In this document: piece by piece, positions 1-5,184 of the stretch
How the letters are laid out: each line of letters starts with the position of its first letter
Position numbering within the stretch: the first letter of the stretch is position 1
NCBI GenBank assembly: GCA_021823555.1
Contig: JAKANW010000252.1
Location: forward strand, 1-5,585
Direction of reading: 5' to 3'
Source of the DNA: Chloroflexota bacterium
Lineage (GTDB): Bacteria > Chloroflexota > Anaerolineae > Anaerolineales > Villigracilaceae
Length of the DNA: 5,585 bases
Notes under the pieces: generated by a model
The model's input: only the letters and a program-made list of their open reading frames with translations
What the model was told of the DNA's origin: nothing
Database searches by the model: none
Made by a program: the position numbers and the translations under genes

Positions 1-386
1 GATCTTCTGCCGCATGTTGGCCTGGCTGGTCTTGAGGTTCTCCACCTGGGCGTCGAGCGCCTCGATGTTGGCGTTGAGCGAATTCAGCCGTTCCTGGGCA
101 AGGGCCTTGCGTTCCAGGGCGCGCGTCGCAGGTCTTCGCGTCCGAGGCGGACGGCCTATCGTGCCTGCTCCTCAGCCTGGTCAATGGCTTTCTGGGCCTG
201 ACCCCGCTGGGACTCCAGCGTGCGGCGGGCGGTGGAGACCTCCACCAGGCTGTCACTGATCTGACGCAGGCTGGCCTGCAGGCGCGTCAGGCTGTAATCT
301 AGGCTGGCGCGCGGGTCTTCGATTTCATCCAGCGCCTGATTGACTTTTGCCCCGAAGATGGCTTTGAGTCTGCTTAAGAAACTCAT
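1..386 (-). pseudogene. pspA: PspA/IM30 family protein, 5' part, interrupted by a stop and a frameshift; runs off the left edge
   Basis: PspA/IM30 (Vipp1-like, ESCRT-III-related) proteins are coiled-coil peripheral membrane proteins that bind and stabilise the inner face of the cytoplasmic membrane. The start at 386 is supported by AAGGAG seven bases upstream. The product begins MSFLSRLKAIFGAKVNQALD, an amphipathic N-terminal helix, followed by the family-like EIEDPRASLDYS segment. A long Q/E/R/A-rich coiled coil follows. Codon 77 is TAG (156-158), yet the same frame continues with AVRLGREDLRR, matching the family's 'GREDLARAAL' region. Around 116-124 the frame must shift by one missing base to continue as ALERKALAQERLNSLNANIE and on through KTSQANMRQKI at the window edge. 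Restoring one base and reading the stop as Gln (CAG) would give an uninterrupted PspA. I see two lesions; whether they are real decay or sequencing error cannot be decided here. Family assignment is confident, inactivity is not. Confidence 0.75.
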
Positions 387-390
387 GATA

Positions 391-636
391 TTACTCCTTG
401 TGTTGGTGTTGTGAATGGATGGAACTATCTGTTTTCCCGGCCAGCAGGTCGGCACCGCAGTATGCGCAGCGCGTCCAATCGGCTTGCACGGCGCGGTGGC
501 AGGATGGGCAGGCGGTCAGCACTTCCGTGCCGCAATTCGGGCAGAAGACGAAGTCCTCCTGAAGCAGATGGCCGCATTGTGGACAGGGCCGCGTGATCGC
601 CGGAGCCACCGCCCTGGCCGGGGCAGGATGCGCCAT
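391..636 (-). CDS. Double zinc-ribbon protein encoded just upstream of pspA
   Basis: Taking the ATG at 636 gives 81 residues. They contain two consecutive zinc-ribbon knuckle sets with identical spacing, C-x2-C-x10-C-x2-C: Cys18/21/32/35 (CPQCG ... CPNCG) and Cys43/46/57/60 (CPSCH ... CAYCG). This is the double zinc-ribbon (DZR-like) architecture; each set should bind one zinc ion. A Pro/Ala-rich linker precedes the ribbons and a polar His/Gln tail (HSQHQHKE) ends the protein. No good Shine-Dalgarno precedes 636, and the same frame stays open upstream to about 924, so the true N-terminus is uncertain. Zinc-ribbon proteins often carry an N-terminal membrane segment; here the upstream hydrophobic stretch lies in another frame and looks like a different family. 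The gene is directly coupled to pspA, suggesting a membrane-stress partner role (inference). Zinc ribbon: confident; start and integrity: uncertain. Confidence 0.65.
   Translation of the reverse strand: MAHPAPARAVAPAITRPCPQCGHLLQEDFVFCPNCGTEVLTACPSCHRAVQADWTRCAYCGADLLAGKTDSSIHSQHQHKE
394..399 (-). promoter_or_regulatory. Ribosome binding site of pspA, embedded in the end of the zinc-ribbon gene
   Basis: On the minus strand AAGGAG (399-394) lies seven bases before the ATG at 386. It coincides with the last two sense codons (AAG GAG) of the zinc-ribbon gene, whose TAA stop is 393-391. Only four bases separate that stop from the pspA start. This layout implies cotranscription and likely translational coupling of the two genes, and it fixes the pspA start. 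Confidence 0.75.
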
Positions 637-641
637 TTTGA

Positions 642-827
642 CGGGAGCAGAAAAAGGGTCAGAGGTGAAGCGAGCAGCACCAGCCCAAAACCGCCGAGAA
701 TGTTCGGGTGAGGCAGTGTCCCATAGACATGCAGCCAGCGCGTCCCATCTGCAAGTTGGACTACGCTTGCGCCTTTCATCGCCGGTAAGAGATTGCCAGG
801 CCAGTTCAAACCAAGAGATTGATTCAT
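642..827 (-). pseudogene. O-antigen ligase/polymerase-like fragment
   Basis: This 62-codon stretch reads MNQSLGLNWPGNLLPAMKGA, then SVVQLADGTRWLHVYGTLPH, then PNILGGFGLVLLASPLTLFL and LP. The segment 'R-W-L-x-V-Y-G-T-L-P-H-P-N-I-L-G-G-F' followed by a hydrophobic helix is what I recognise from the Wzy_C/O-antigen ligase (WaaL-like) family. There a Y/F-G-T-x-x-H-P-N motif introduces a membrane helix. Full-length members are polytopic proteins of roughly 400 residues or more that polymerise or ligate surface polysaccharide. Only a small internal piece is present here. The frame continues to 516 as low-complexity Arg-rich sequence that is out of frame with the downstream zinc ribbons. I see no catalytic periplasmic loop and no other membrane segments. 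The ATG at 827 is only a convenient boundary, not a claimed start. Family recognition is from memory. Confidence 0.5.
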
Positions 828-1008
828 GGAAACAGCCGGTTTGTTCACAGTGGGACAGGTGCGCAGGATCAAAACCGCCTCGGTGGTAATCGGCATGGAC
901 ATGCTGGCGGATCTTTGCTGGCAAGCGCCCAACCGATTGGATGAGATTTTGCGTTCGCTCGAATTGGTTTACACCGCCGCGCTGGATGTCCTGAAACGGG
1001 CAGGGTAA
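826..1008 (+). pseudogene. Short orphan reading frame, possibly the 3' remnant of an unknown gene
   Basis: This is a 60-residue open frame. From about codon 10 onwards it reads like genuine protein: QVRRIKTASVVIGMDMLADL, then a helical stretch LDEILRSLELVYTAALDVLK ending in RAG and TAA at 1006-1008. Codons in the second half look ordinary for the window. I do not recognise the family. An in-frame TGA lies immediately upstream of the ATG at 826, and there is no Shine-Dalgarno sequence. The beginning overlaps the minus-strand O-antigen-ligase-like fragment. This favours a C-terminal gene remnant joined to unrelated DNA rather than a small complete gene. It could also be a chance open frame; confidence is low. 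Confidence 0.3.
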
Positions 1009-1069
1009 CGCCTATCTCGCTGCGAGGGTATTAGCGGCGATTGACTACAGGCAATCGAAATTTCTCAGG

Positions 1070-1075
1070 TAAAAT
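1070..1075 (+). promoter_or_regulatory. Possible -10 element for the YjbQ gene
   Basis: TAAAAT at 1070-1075 matches five of six bases of a sigma70-type -10 hexamer and would start transcription about 30 bases before the ATG at 1111. No well-spaced -35 is present: TTGACT at 1041-1046 is 23 bases upstream, too far for the usual 16-18. The call is weak. Confidence 0.3.
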
Positions 1076-1110
1076 TTCATGGACACTTGATACCACAACA
1101 AAAGAAGATT

Positions 1111-1530
1111 ATGAAATCCTACCGCAAAGAACTCTGGTTCAACCTTCCCACTCGAAGAGGCTTTGTCAACATCACCCCGCAGGTGGAGGAATCCCTGCGC
1201 GAGAGCGGGATCCGGGAAGGGCTGCTTCTTGTGAACGCCATGCACATCACAGCCTCAGTCTTCATCAACGACGACGAATCCGGCCTGCACCAGGATTACG
1301 AAAAGTGGTTGGAAGGCCTGGCCCCCCACGAACCCATCCATCAATACCGCCACAATGACACCGGCGAAGATAACGCCGACGCGCATCTCAAACGCCAGGT
1401 AATGGGACGCGAGGCCGTCGTGGCAGTCACGGAGGGCCGCCTGGATCTCGGCCCGTGGGAGCAAATCTTCTACGGGGAGTTCGACGGGAGGCGGAGGAAA
1501 CGCGTGCTGATAAAGATCATCGGGGAATAG
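1111..1530 (+). CDS. YjbQ/UPF0047 family protein (secondary thiamine-phosphate synthase-type fold)
   Basis: The product has 139 residues, the normal size for this single-domain family (PF01894). Members form compact trimeric beta-rich proteins in the cytoplasm. The E. coli member YjbQ has weak thiamine-phosphate synthase activity, but the physiological role is unsettled. Family landmarks seen: [12 protein letters not shown] with His45; D62 and the [10 protein letters not shown] helix; [16 protein letters not shown] with His81, Asn88 and His92; Gly99; and the C-terminal [20 protein letters not shown] with Trp116, Gln118 and Glu123. The ATG at 1111 was chosen because AAGAAG lies just before it and the conserved protein begins at KSYRKELWF. 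An upstream TTG at 1087 would add eight unconserved residues. No thiamine-biosynthesis gene is adjacent, so a metabolic link is not supported by context. It is probably a monocistronic unit, ended by the hairpin at 1557-1581. Confidence 0.92.
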   Translation: MKSYRKELWFNLPTRRGFVNITPQVEESLRESGIREGLLLVNAMHITASVFINDDESGLHQDYEKWLEGLAPHEPIHQYRHNDTGEDNADAHLKRQVMGREAVVAVTEGRLDLGPWEQIFYGEFDGRRRKRVLIKIIGE

Positions 1531-1556
1531 CCTGTTAGAAGGAAGGCATCCAGTTG

Positions 1557-1584
1557 GCTGGCAGGGCAAATCCCTGCCAGCTTT
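1557..1584 (+). terminator. Intrinsic-terminator-like hairpin after the YjbQ gene
   Basis: A perfect 10-bp GC-rich stem, GCTGGCAGGG (1557-1566) with CCCTGCCAGC (1572-1581), closes a five-base loop CAAAT. Only a short T tract follows (TTT, then CGTGATT), so termination may be leaky. It sits 27 bases after the YjbQ stop and before the next promoter, the expected place for a terminator. Confidence 0.65.
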
Positions 1585-1600
1585 CGTGATTAAAGACACG

Positions 1601-1630
1601 TTGAAAAACCATCGTTCGCAGTTGTATAAT
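1601..1630 (+). promoter_or_regulatory. Near-consensus sigma70-type promoter for the aminopeptidase-ankyrin unit
   Basis: TTGAAA (1601-1606) and a perfect TATAAT (1625-1630) are separated by 18 bases. The predicted start point is about 1637, giving a leader of roughly 29 bases before the ATG at 1666. This is the best promoter in the window and suggests strong housekeeping expression. No operator-like repeat overlaps it. Confidence 0.75.
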
Positions 1631-1665
1631 GACTTCACTACATATTCGTTTCAAAAGGATGACCC

Positions 1666-2766
1666 ATGCCCGATCCTCGCGTCACGAAGCTCGCTAAAGT
1701 TCTGGTCCATTATTCGCTCGAGCTTAAACCCGGGCAGCAGGTGGTCTTGCAGACTTCGCCGCTGGCTGATGAACTCTCCCTGGCCTTTATTGAAGAGGCC
1801 GTAAAAGCCGGGGCGCACGTATTCACGCTCAACGCCATTCCAGGCGCGGGTGAGGTGTTTCTTAAAAACGCGTCCGACGAACAATTGGATTTCATCCTCC
1901 CAGTGCGTGAGTTGATCTACAAGACATTCGACTCCCGCATGGTGATCGAGGCCGAAGCCAACACACGCGAACTGGCCGGAGTGGATCCGAGACGGCTCGC
2001 CCGCCAGCGCAAAGCCAACGCCACCCTGTTCAAGATCTTCACTGATCGCATTGCCCGCAAGGAAATGACCTGGTGCCTGACCGTTTATCCCACAGAGGCC
2101 ATGGCTCAGGATGCCAACATGAGCCTGAGCGATTACCGCGAGTTCGTCTACGGCGCGGGTATGTTGAACGAAGATAACCCGGTAGCCTTCTGGAAGGCGG
2201 AAGCCCTCAGGCAGCAGAAAATCGTGGATTGGATGAAGGATCGCAAACAAGTTGCGCTCAAGGGCGCCAACATTGACCTGAGCTTGTCAATTGGTGGCCG
2301 CACCTTCATCCCCTGCGCCGGAACTGAAAACTTCCCGGACGGCGAAGTTTTCACCAGCCCGGTCGAGGAATCGGCCAGCGGCTGGGTGCGCTTCAAATAT
2401 CCCGCCATCTACGATGGCCAGGAAGTGGAAGACATCGAGCTGTGGTTCGAGAACGGCAAAGTTGTCAAAGAGAAAGCAGCTAAAAATCAGGAACTGCTGA
2501 CCGCCCAACTCGACAGCGACGCCGGTGCGCGTTACCTGGGCGAATGGGGTATCGGCACCAATTACGGCATTACCAGTTTCACCAAAAACATGCTCTTCGA
2601 CGAAAAGATAGGCGGCACCATCCATCTCGCCCTCGGCCTGGGTTTCCCCGAGGCCGGCGGCCACAACGAATCGGGCCTGCACTGGGATATGTTGTGTGAC
2701 ATGGCCGACTCCGAAGTTAAAGTGGACGACGAACTCTTCTACAAAAACGGTAAACCCGTCATTTGA
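1666..2766 (+). CDS. M29-family metallo-aminopeptidase (AmpS/aminopeptidase T type)
   Basis: The 366-residue product belongs to the clan of cytoplasmic, dinuclear-metal aminopeptidases that release N-terminal residues from peptides during peptide turnover. The N-terminus (RVTKLAKVLVHYSLELKPGQ) is typical: a helix, then 'GQQVVLQTSPLADEL'. Probable metal ligands, by motif: Glu227 in DGEVFTSP, Glu293 in LGEWGIGTNYGI, His320 in GGTIHLALG, and His339/Asp341 in GLHWDM. The Glu227-Glu293 spacing of 66 equals that recalled for the characterised AmpS/AmpT enzymes. Position 327, seven residues after His320, is Phe (GLGFPEAGG), whereas characterised members have Tyr there. Length is slightly below the ~400 residues of AmpS/AmpT because the H-to-H segment is shorter, as in other 'GG-x-N-x-S-x-x-H-W-D' members. 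The start is supported by AAAGGA six bases upstream (1654-1659). No signal peptide is present. The ankyrin gene follows after 22 bases. Confidence 0.92.
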   Translation: MPDPRVTKLAKVLVHYSLELKPGQQVVLQTSPLADELSLAFIEEAVKAGAHVFTLNAIPGAGEVFLKNASDEQLDFILPVRELIYKTFDSRMVIEAEANTRELAGVDPRRLARQRKANATLFKIFTDRIARKEMTWCLTVYPTEAMAQDANMSLSDYREFVYGAGMLNEDNPVAFWKAEALRQQKIVDWMKDRKQVALKGANIDLSLSIGGRTFIPCAGTENFPDGEVFTSPVEESASGWVRFKYPAIYDGQEVEDIELWFENGKVVKEKAAKNQELLTAQLDSDAGARYLGEWGIGTNYGITSFTKNMLFDEKIGGTIHLALGLGFPEAGGHNESGLHWDMLCDMADSEVKVDDELFYKNGKPVI

Positions 2767-2788
2767 ATCACAGGAACGAGCAACAGCC

Positions 2789-3472
2789 ATGCAGACGGAG
2801 TTTTTTGAGGCGATCAAGCAGGGCAATCTTGACGAAGTAAAACATCGCCTCGAACTGGACCCGAGCCTGGTCCACGCCAAGGAGAATGGCCTCAGCCCGG
2901 TGCTGGTTGCTGCCTACCACAACGAACCGAACCTGGCCAATTTCCTGGCCGACAAAACCGTCACCCTGACGATCTTCGAAGCCGCTGCCACTGGCAGGAC
3001 AAGTCACATTGTCCGCTTGCTGGCGCACGATCCTGGGTTAGTCAATGCCTGGACGGCAGATGGCTTTCAGCCGCTTGGGCTGGCTTGTTTCTTCGGTCAT
3101 CAGGAAACCGCCGAGTATTTGCTCAAAGCTGGCGCAGCGGTTAATTCTCCCTCCCAGAATCCTTTGCATGCCACACCTTTGCACTCCGCGGCCGCAGCAG
3201 GACATAACGATATCGTACGCCTGTTACTCTTTCATAACGCTGACCCGGACAGCCGAGAGCAGAACGGTTATACCCCCCTGCACACCGCAGCTCAGAACGG
3301 GGACCCGGAGATGATCCGCACTTTGTTATACGGCGGCGCGAACCTGGATGTCCGCAGCGACGATGGCAAATTGCCTGTTGATATAGCACTCGAAGCGGGA
3401 AAAGACGAGGCAGCGCGTTTGCTCCTCGAAGGGATCACGCGCCGGACTCGCACGAGGCGAAGGCCCTCCTGA
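2789..3472 (+). CDS. Ankyrin-repeat protein
   Basis: The 227-residue product consists almost wholly of ankyrin repeats, helix-turn-helix units of about 33 residues used for protein-protein binding. The partner cannot be deduced. The repeats fall at roughly 1-34, 35-59 (short, degenerate), 60-92, 93-127, 128-160, 161-193 and 194-216. The best matches to consensus are TPLHSAAAAGHNDIVRLLLF and YTPLHTAAQNGDPEMIRTLL. The first, second and last units are capping-like. The C-terminus is a strongly basic tail, TRRTRTRRRPS, unlike the acidic-neutral repeats. There is no signal peptide or membrane segment, so it is probably cytoplasmic. The ATG at 2789 was chosen because AGGAA lies upstream (2772-2776) and the first repeat starts there. 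The frame is open back to 2696 inside the aminopeptidase gene, but that extension is not ankyrin-like. It is probably cotranscribed with the aminopeptidase. Confidence 0.9.
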   Translation: MQTEFFEAIKQGNLDEVKHRLELDPSLVHAKENGLSPVLVAAYHNEPNLANFLADKTVTLTIFEAAATGRTSHIVRLLAHDPGLVNAWTADGFQPLGLACFFGHQETAEYLLKAGAAVNSPSQNPLHATPLHSAAAAGHNDIVRLLLFHNADPDSREQNGYTPLHTAAQNGDPEMIRTLLYGGANLDVRSDDGKLPVDIALEAGKDEAARLLLEGITRRTRTRRRPS

Positions 3473-3520
3473 AAAAAGCATTCTCTAATGGTTTGTGTGT
3501 TTCAAACCAGTTGAGGGCAA

Positions 3521-3577
3521 CGTCCCGAAGGTTGAACTTGAGCCGATTTTGGCCTTTTCCAACCAACCTTCGGGACG
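3521..3577. repeat. Perfect 14-bp inverted repeat with a 29-base spacer
   Basis: The arms CGTCCCGAAGGTTG (3521-3534) and CAACCTTCGGGACG (3564-3577) are exact reverse complements. The spacer contains a small GCC/GGC hairpin and T-rich sequence. No T run follows either arm, so this is not a standard terminator. It lies in the 204-base gap between the ankyrin and bactofilin-like genes. It could be a dispersed palindromic element, an unusual terminator for the upstream unit or an mRNA structure; I cannot choose. Confidence 0.75.
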
Positions 3578-3609
3578 GTTCCAACCCAAATGAAATACAC
3601 CCTAATGAT

Positions 3610-3640
3610 TTGCGACTTTTTGCACATATCCACGTAAATA
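3610..3640 (+). promoter_or_regulatory. Weak candidate promoter for the bactofilin-like gene
   Basis: TTGCGA (3610-3615) and TAAATA (3635-3640) are 19 bases apart, a suboptimal match in an AT-rich stretch upstream of the gene. The gap between 3578 and 3660 is the only reasonable place for this gene's promoter if the inverted repeat separates it from the ankyrin unit. The exact elements are uncertain. Confidence 0.25.
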
Positions 3641-3666
3641 GTTGCAGAAGCCGTTTTCATTTTTCG

Positions 3667-3673
3667 AGGAGGT
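3667..3673 (+). promoter_or_regulatory. Strong Shine-Dalgarno sequence of the bactofilin-like gene
   Basis: AGGAGGT is a full match to the anti-Shine-Dalgarno core and ends three bases before the ATG at 3677 (AGGAGG ends four before). It fixes the start and predicts efficient translation, the strongest such site in the window. Confidence 0.8.
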
Positions 3674-3676
3674 TCC

Positions 3677-5020
3677 ATGAAACGCGTATCCAAACTTCTA
3701 TCCGTCCTTGCCATGCTGGCATTGTTCACCCTCACCTTCGCAACGCCGGCCTACGCCTTTGACGGCCGCACTGGACAGGATATCACCATTCAAAAGGGCG
3801 AAGTCATCAACGATGACTTGTACGTTTCAGCCCAGACCTTTACCCTGAATGGCACGGTCAAAGGAGACGTGCTCGTAATGGCGCAGGCCATCACCATCAA
3901 TGGCATAGTGGAAGGGGATTTAATGGCAGCAGGCCAAACTGTTGTCATCAACGGCACGGTCACAGGCGCTGTCCGAATGGCAGGCCAGGCTCTGCAAGTC
4001 GGTGGGAATGCCCAGATCGGCAGCGACTTGATTGCCGCAGGCGCCAGCCTCGAGACCAAATCGAGCAGCACGGTGGGCAGGGACGTGGTGGTGGGCAGCG
4101 CCCAAGCCCTGATGGCGGGAGATGTGGGCAGAAATGTGTTAGCCGGAACGAATGCGCTCGAGGTAGATGGTTCCGTTGGCGGCAATGTGAAAGCCTATGT
4201 AGACGCGAGCGCGGAAAATCAATCCAACCCGCCCATGTCCATGTATATGACGAACATCCCAATTTCCATCCCATCCGTGACGCCCGGCCTGGTGGTCGCG
4301 GACAATGCCAAAATTGCTGGCAACCTGGAATACTCCAGTTCGGTGGATCTGCCCATCCCAAGCGGCACAGTAGCCGGTAAAGTGACCCGTATCGCGATTC
4401 AAGCGAATGAAAGTACAGCACGGCACGAACAGACCGTAGTAGGGCAGGTCAGTGTATGGGCACTGGGTCTACTGCGCAGCCTCGTTACCCTGATCCTGCT
4501 GGGTTTGTTGCTGGGCTGGCTGTTCCCAAAGTTCATGAACGCCTTGTCCGGGAAAGTCCAGTCGCAGCCGTGGCCCAGCCTGGGTTGGGGCGCGATCACC
4601 TGGGCATCCTACTTCTTCGCTCTGTTGGCGGTCATCCTGGTCATGATCGTAGGTGGGATCTTGTTCAGCTTCCTCACCCTGGGAGGCTTGAGCGCTACGG
4701 TGATCTGGCTGGGAATCCTGAGCCTGGTTGGTTTGACCATCGCCTTCGTGCTGGCTACTGCCTACCTGACCAAGATCGTGGTCGGTGAGACACTCGGCAA
4801 GTGGCTCCTGGGCCGGGTCAACCCCGCGCTGGCAGAACATAAGGTCTGGCCGATGGTAACCGGTGTGGCGCTGATCGTGCTGGTGGTTGGCCTGTTGAAC
4901 TTCCCGCTGCTGCCGCTGGGCTTCTTCAGTTGGCTGCTCAACTTTGCAGTCATCCTGTTCGGCCTGGGTGCCTTGTGGATCTGGGGACGCGAACGCTTGC
5001 AGGTTCGCAAAGCAGCCTAG
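3677..5020 (+). CDS. Exported bactofilin-like (polymer-forming) repeat protein with C-terminal membrane domain
   Basis: The product has 447 residues. Residues 1-27 form a clear signal peptide (MKRVSK, a hydrophobic core, then TPAYA with probable cleavage before FDG). Residues 47-169 hold seven tandem 17-19-residue repeats of the form D-L/V-x-x-x-A-Q-x-x-x-I/L-N-G-x-V-x-G. Three examples are DLYVSAQTFTLNGTVKG, DVLVMAQAITINGIVEG and DLMAAGQTVVINGTVTG. This is the bactofilin-type right-handed beta-helix pattern. A Pro/Met/Ser-rich insert (about 180-203) precedes another short 'ADNAKIAGNL' turn. About five membrane segments follow: roughly 263-283, 306-334, 338-366, 392-412 and 414-436, ending in a basic tail, GRERLQVRKAA. 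Classical bactofilins are small cytoplasmic polymers; here the helix would be outside the cytoplasm and anchored by the C-terminal half. The function is unknown; a structural or envelope role is inference. Transcribed alone, it ends 164 bases before the stop of a convergent gene. Confidence 0.88.
   Translation: MKRVSKLLSVLAMLALFTLTFATPAYAFDGRTGQDITIQKGEVINDDLYVSAQTFTLNGTVKGDVLVMAQAITINGIVEGDLMAAGQTVVINGTVTGAVRMAGQALQVGGNAQIGSDLIAAGASLETKSSSTVGRDVVVGSAQALMAGDVGRNVLAGTNALEVDGSVGGNVKAYVDASAENQSNPPMSMYMTNIPISIPSVTPGLVVADNAKIAGNLEYSSSVDLPIPSGTVAGKVTRIAIQANESTARHEQTVVGQVSVWALGLLRSLVTLILLGLLLGWLFPKFMNALSGKVQSQPWPSLGWGAITWASYFFALLAVILVMIVGGILFSFLTLGGLSATVIWLGILSLVGLTIAFVLATAYLTKIVVGETLGKWLLGRVNPALAEHKVWPMVTGVALIVLVVGLLNFPLLPLGFFSWLLNFAVILFGLGALWIWGRERLQVRKAA
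3815..4183 (+). repeat. Tandem 51-57-base coding repeats (beta-helix turns)
   Basis: Seven consecutive units encode the bactofilin-like turns: codons 47-63, 64-80, 81-97, 98-116, 117-135, 136-152 and 153-169. Five units are 51 bases and two are 57. Conservation is at protein level (A-Q/G-Q, NGTV-x-G), and the DNA of the units has diverged. This indicates old internal duplication rather than recent slippage. Confidence 0.7.
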
Positions 5021-5045
5021 CTTCCATTGGTCGGGGGATTAATCG

Positions 5046-5086
5046 AAAAACATTTGGCCGACTCTTCGGGATAGAGTCGGCCAAAT
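5046..5086 (-). terminator. Perfect 14-bp hairpin with T-run on the minus strand (possibly bidirectional)
   Basis: ATTTGGCCGACTCT (5052-5065) pairs exactly with AGAGTCGGCCAAAT (5073-5086) around a seven-base loop, TCGGGAT. On the minus strand the hairpin is followed by G then TTTTT (5050-5046), the signature of an intrinsic terminator for the gene ending at 5185. On the plus strand it lies 31 bases after the stop of the bactofilin-like gene but is followed only by CTGCG, so it would act weakly in that direction. Confidence 0.75.
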
Positions 5087-5184
5087 CTGCGTCAATCTGT
5101 GAAATTCGTGGCTAAAGCATTGAGAGATTAAATTTGGGGTGAAGCATATTCATTTGACTCTCAACGCATCAATCGAGTGTTATC

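Noticed and set aside
14..259. Plus-strand open frame of 81 codons at the left edge
   Set aside because: It is antisense to pspA, whose minus-strand coding is clear through both lesions.
1041..1046. TTGACT as a -35 element for the YjbQ gene
   Set aside because: The only good -10 (TAAAAT, 1070-1075) is 23 bases away, outside the functional spacing range.
1041..1358. Plus-strand open frame of 105 codons overlapping the YjbQ gene
   Set aside because: It lies in another frame of a gene with clear family motifs, and its His/Arg/Pro-rich composition is typical of a shadow frame.
1651..2250. Long minus-strand open frame (199 codons) opposite the aminopeptidase
   Set aside because: It is a shadow of the strongly supported plus-strand gene and shows no domain-like sequence and no ribosome binding site.
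2696..2788. N-terminal extension of the ankyrin gene into the aminopeptidase gene
   Set aside because: The extra 31 residues are Thr/Ser/Pro-rich out-of-frame readings of the aminopeptidase C-terminus. The ATG at 2789 has an upstream AGGAA and begins the first repeat.
2287..2880. Minus-strand open frame of 197 codons spanning the aminopeptidase end and the ankyrin start
   Set aside because: It overlaps two real genes, contains no recognisable motif and arises from codon bias on the opposite strand.
3489..3509. 7-bp hairpin TGGTTTG/CAAACCA just after the ankyrin gene
   Set aside because: The stem is short and AT-rich and there is no T-run, so it is too weak to call as a terminator.
4469..4840. 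Minus-strand Gln/Asp-rich open frame of 123 codons
   Set aside because: It is the opposite-strand reading of the membrane-segment codons of the bactofilin-like gene; the composition is an artefact.
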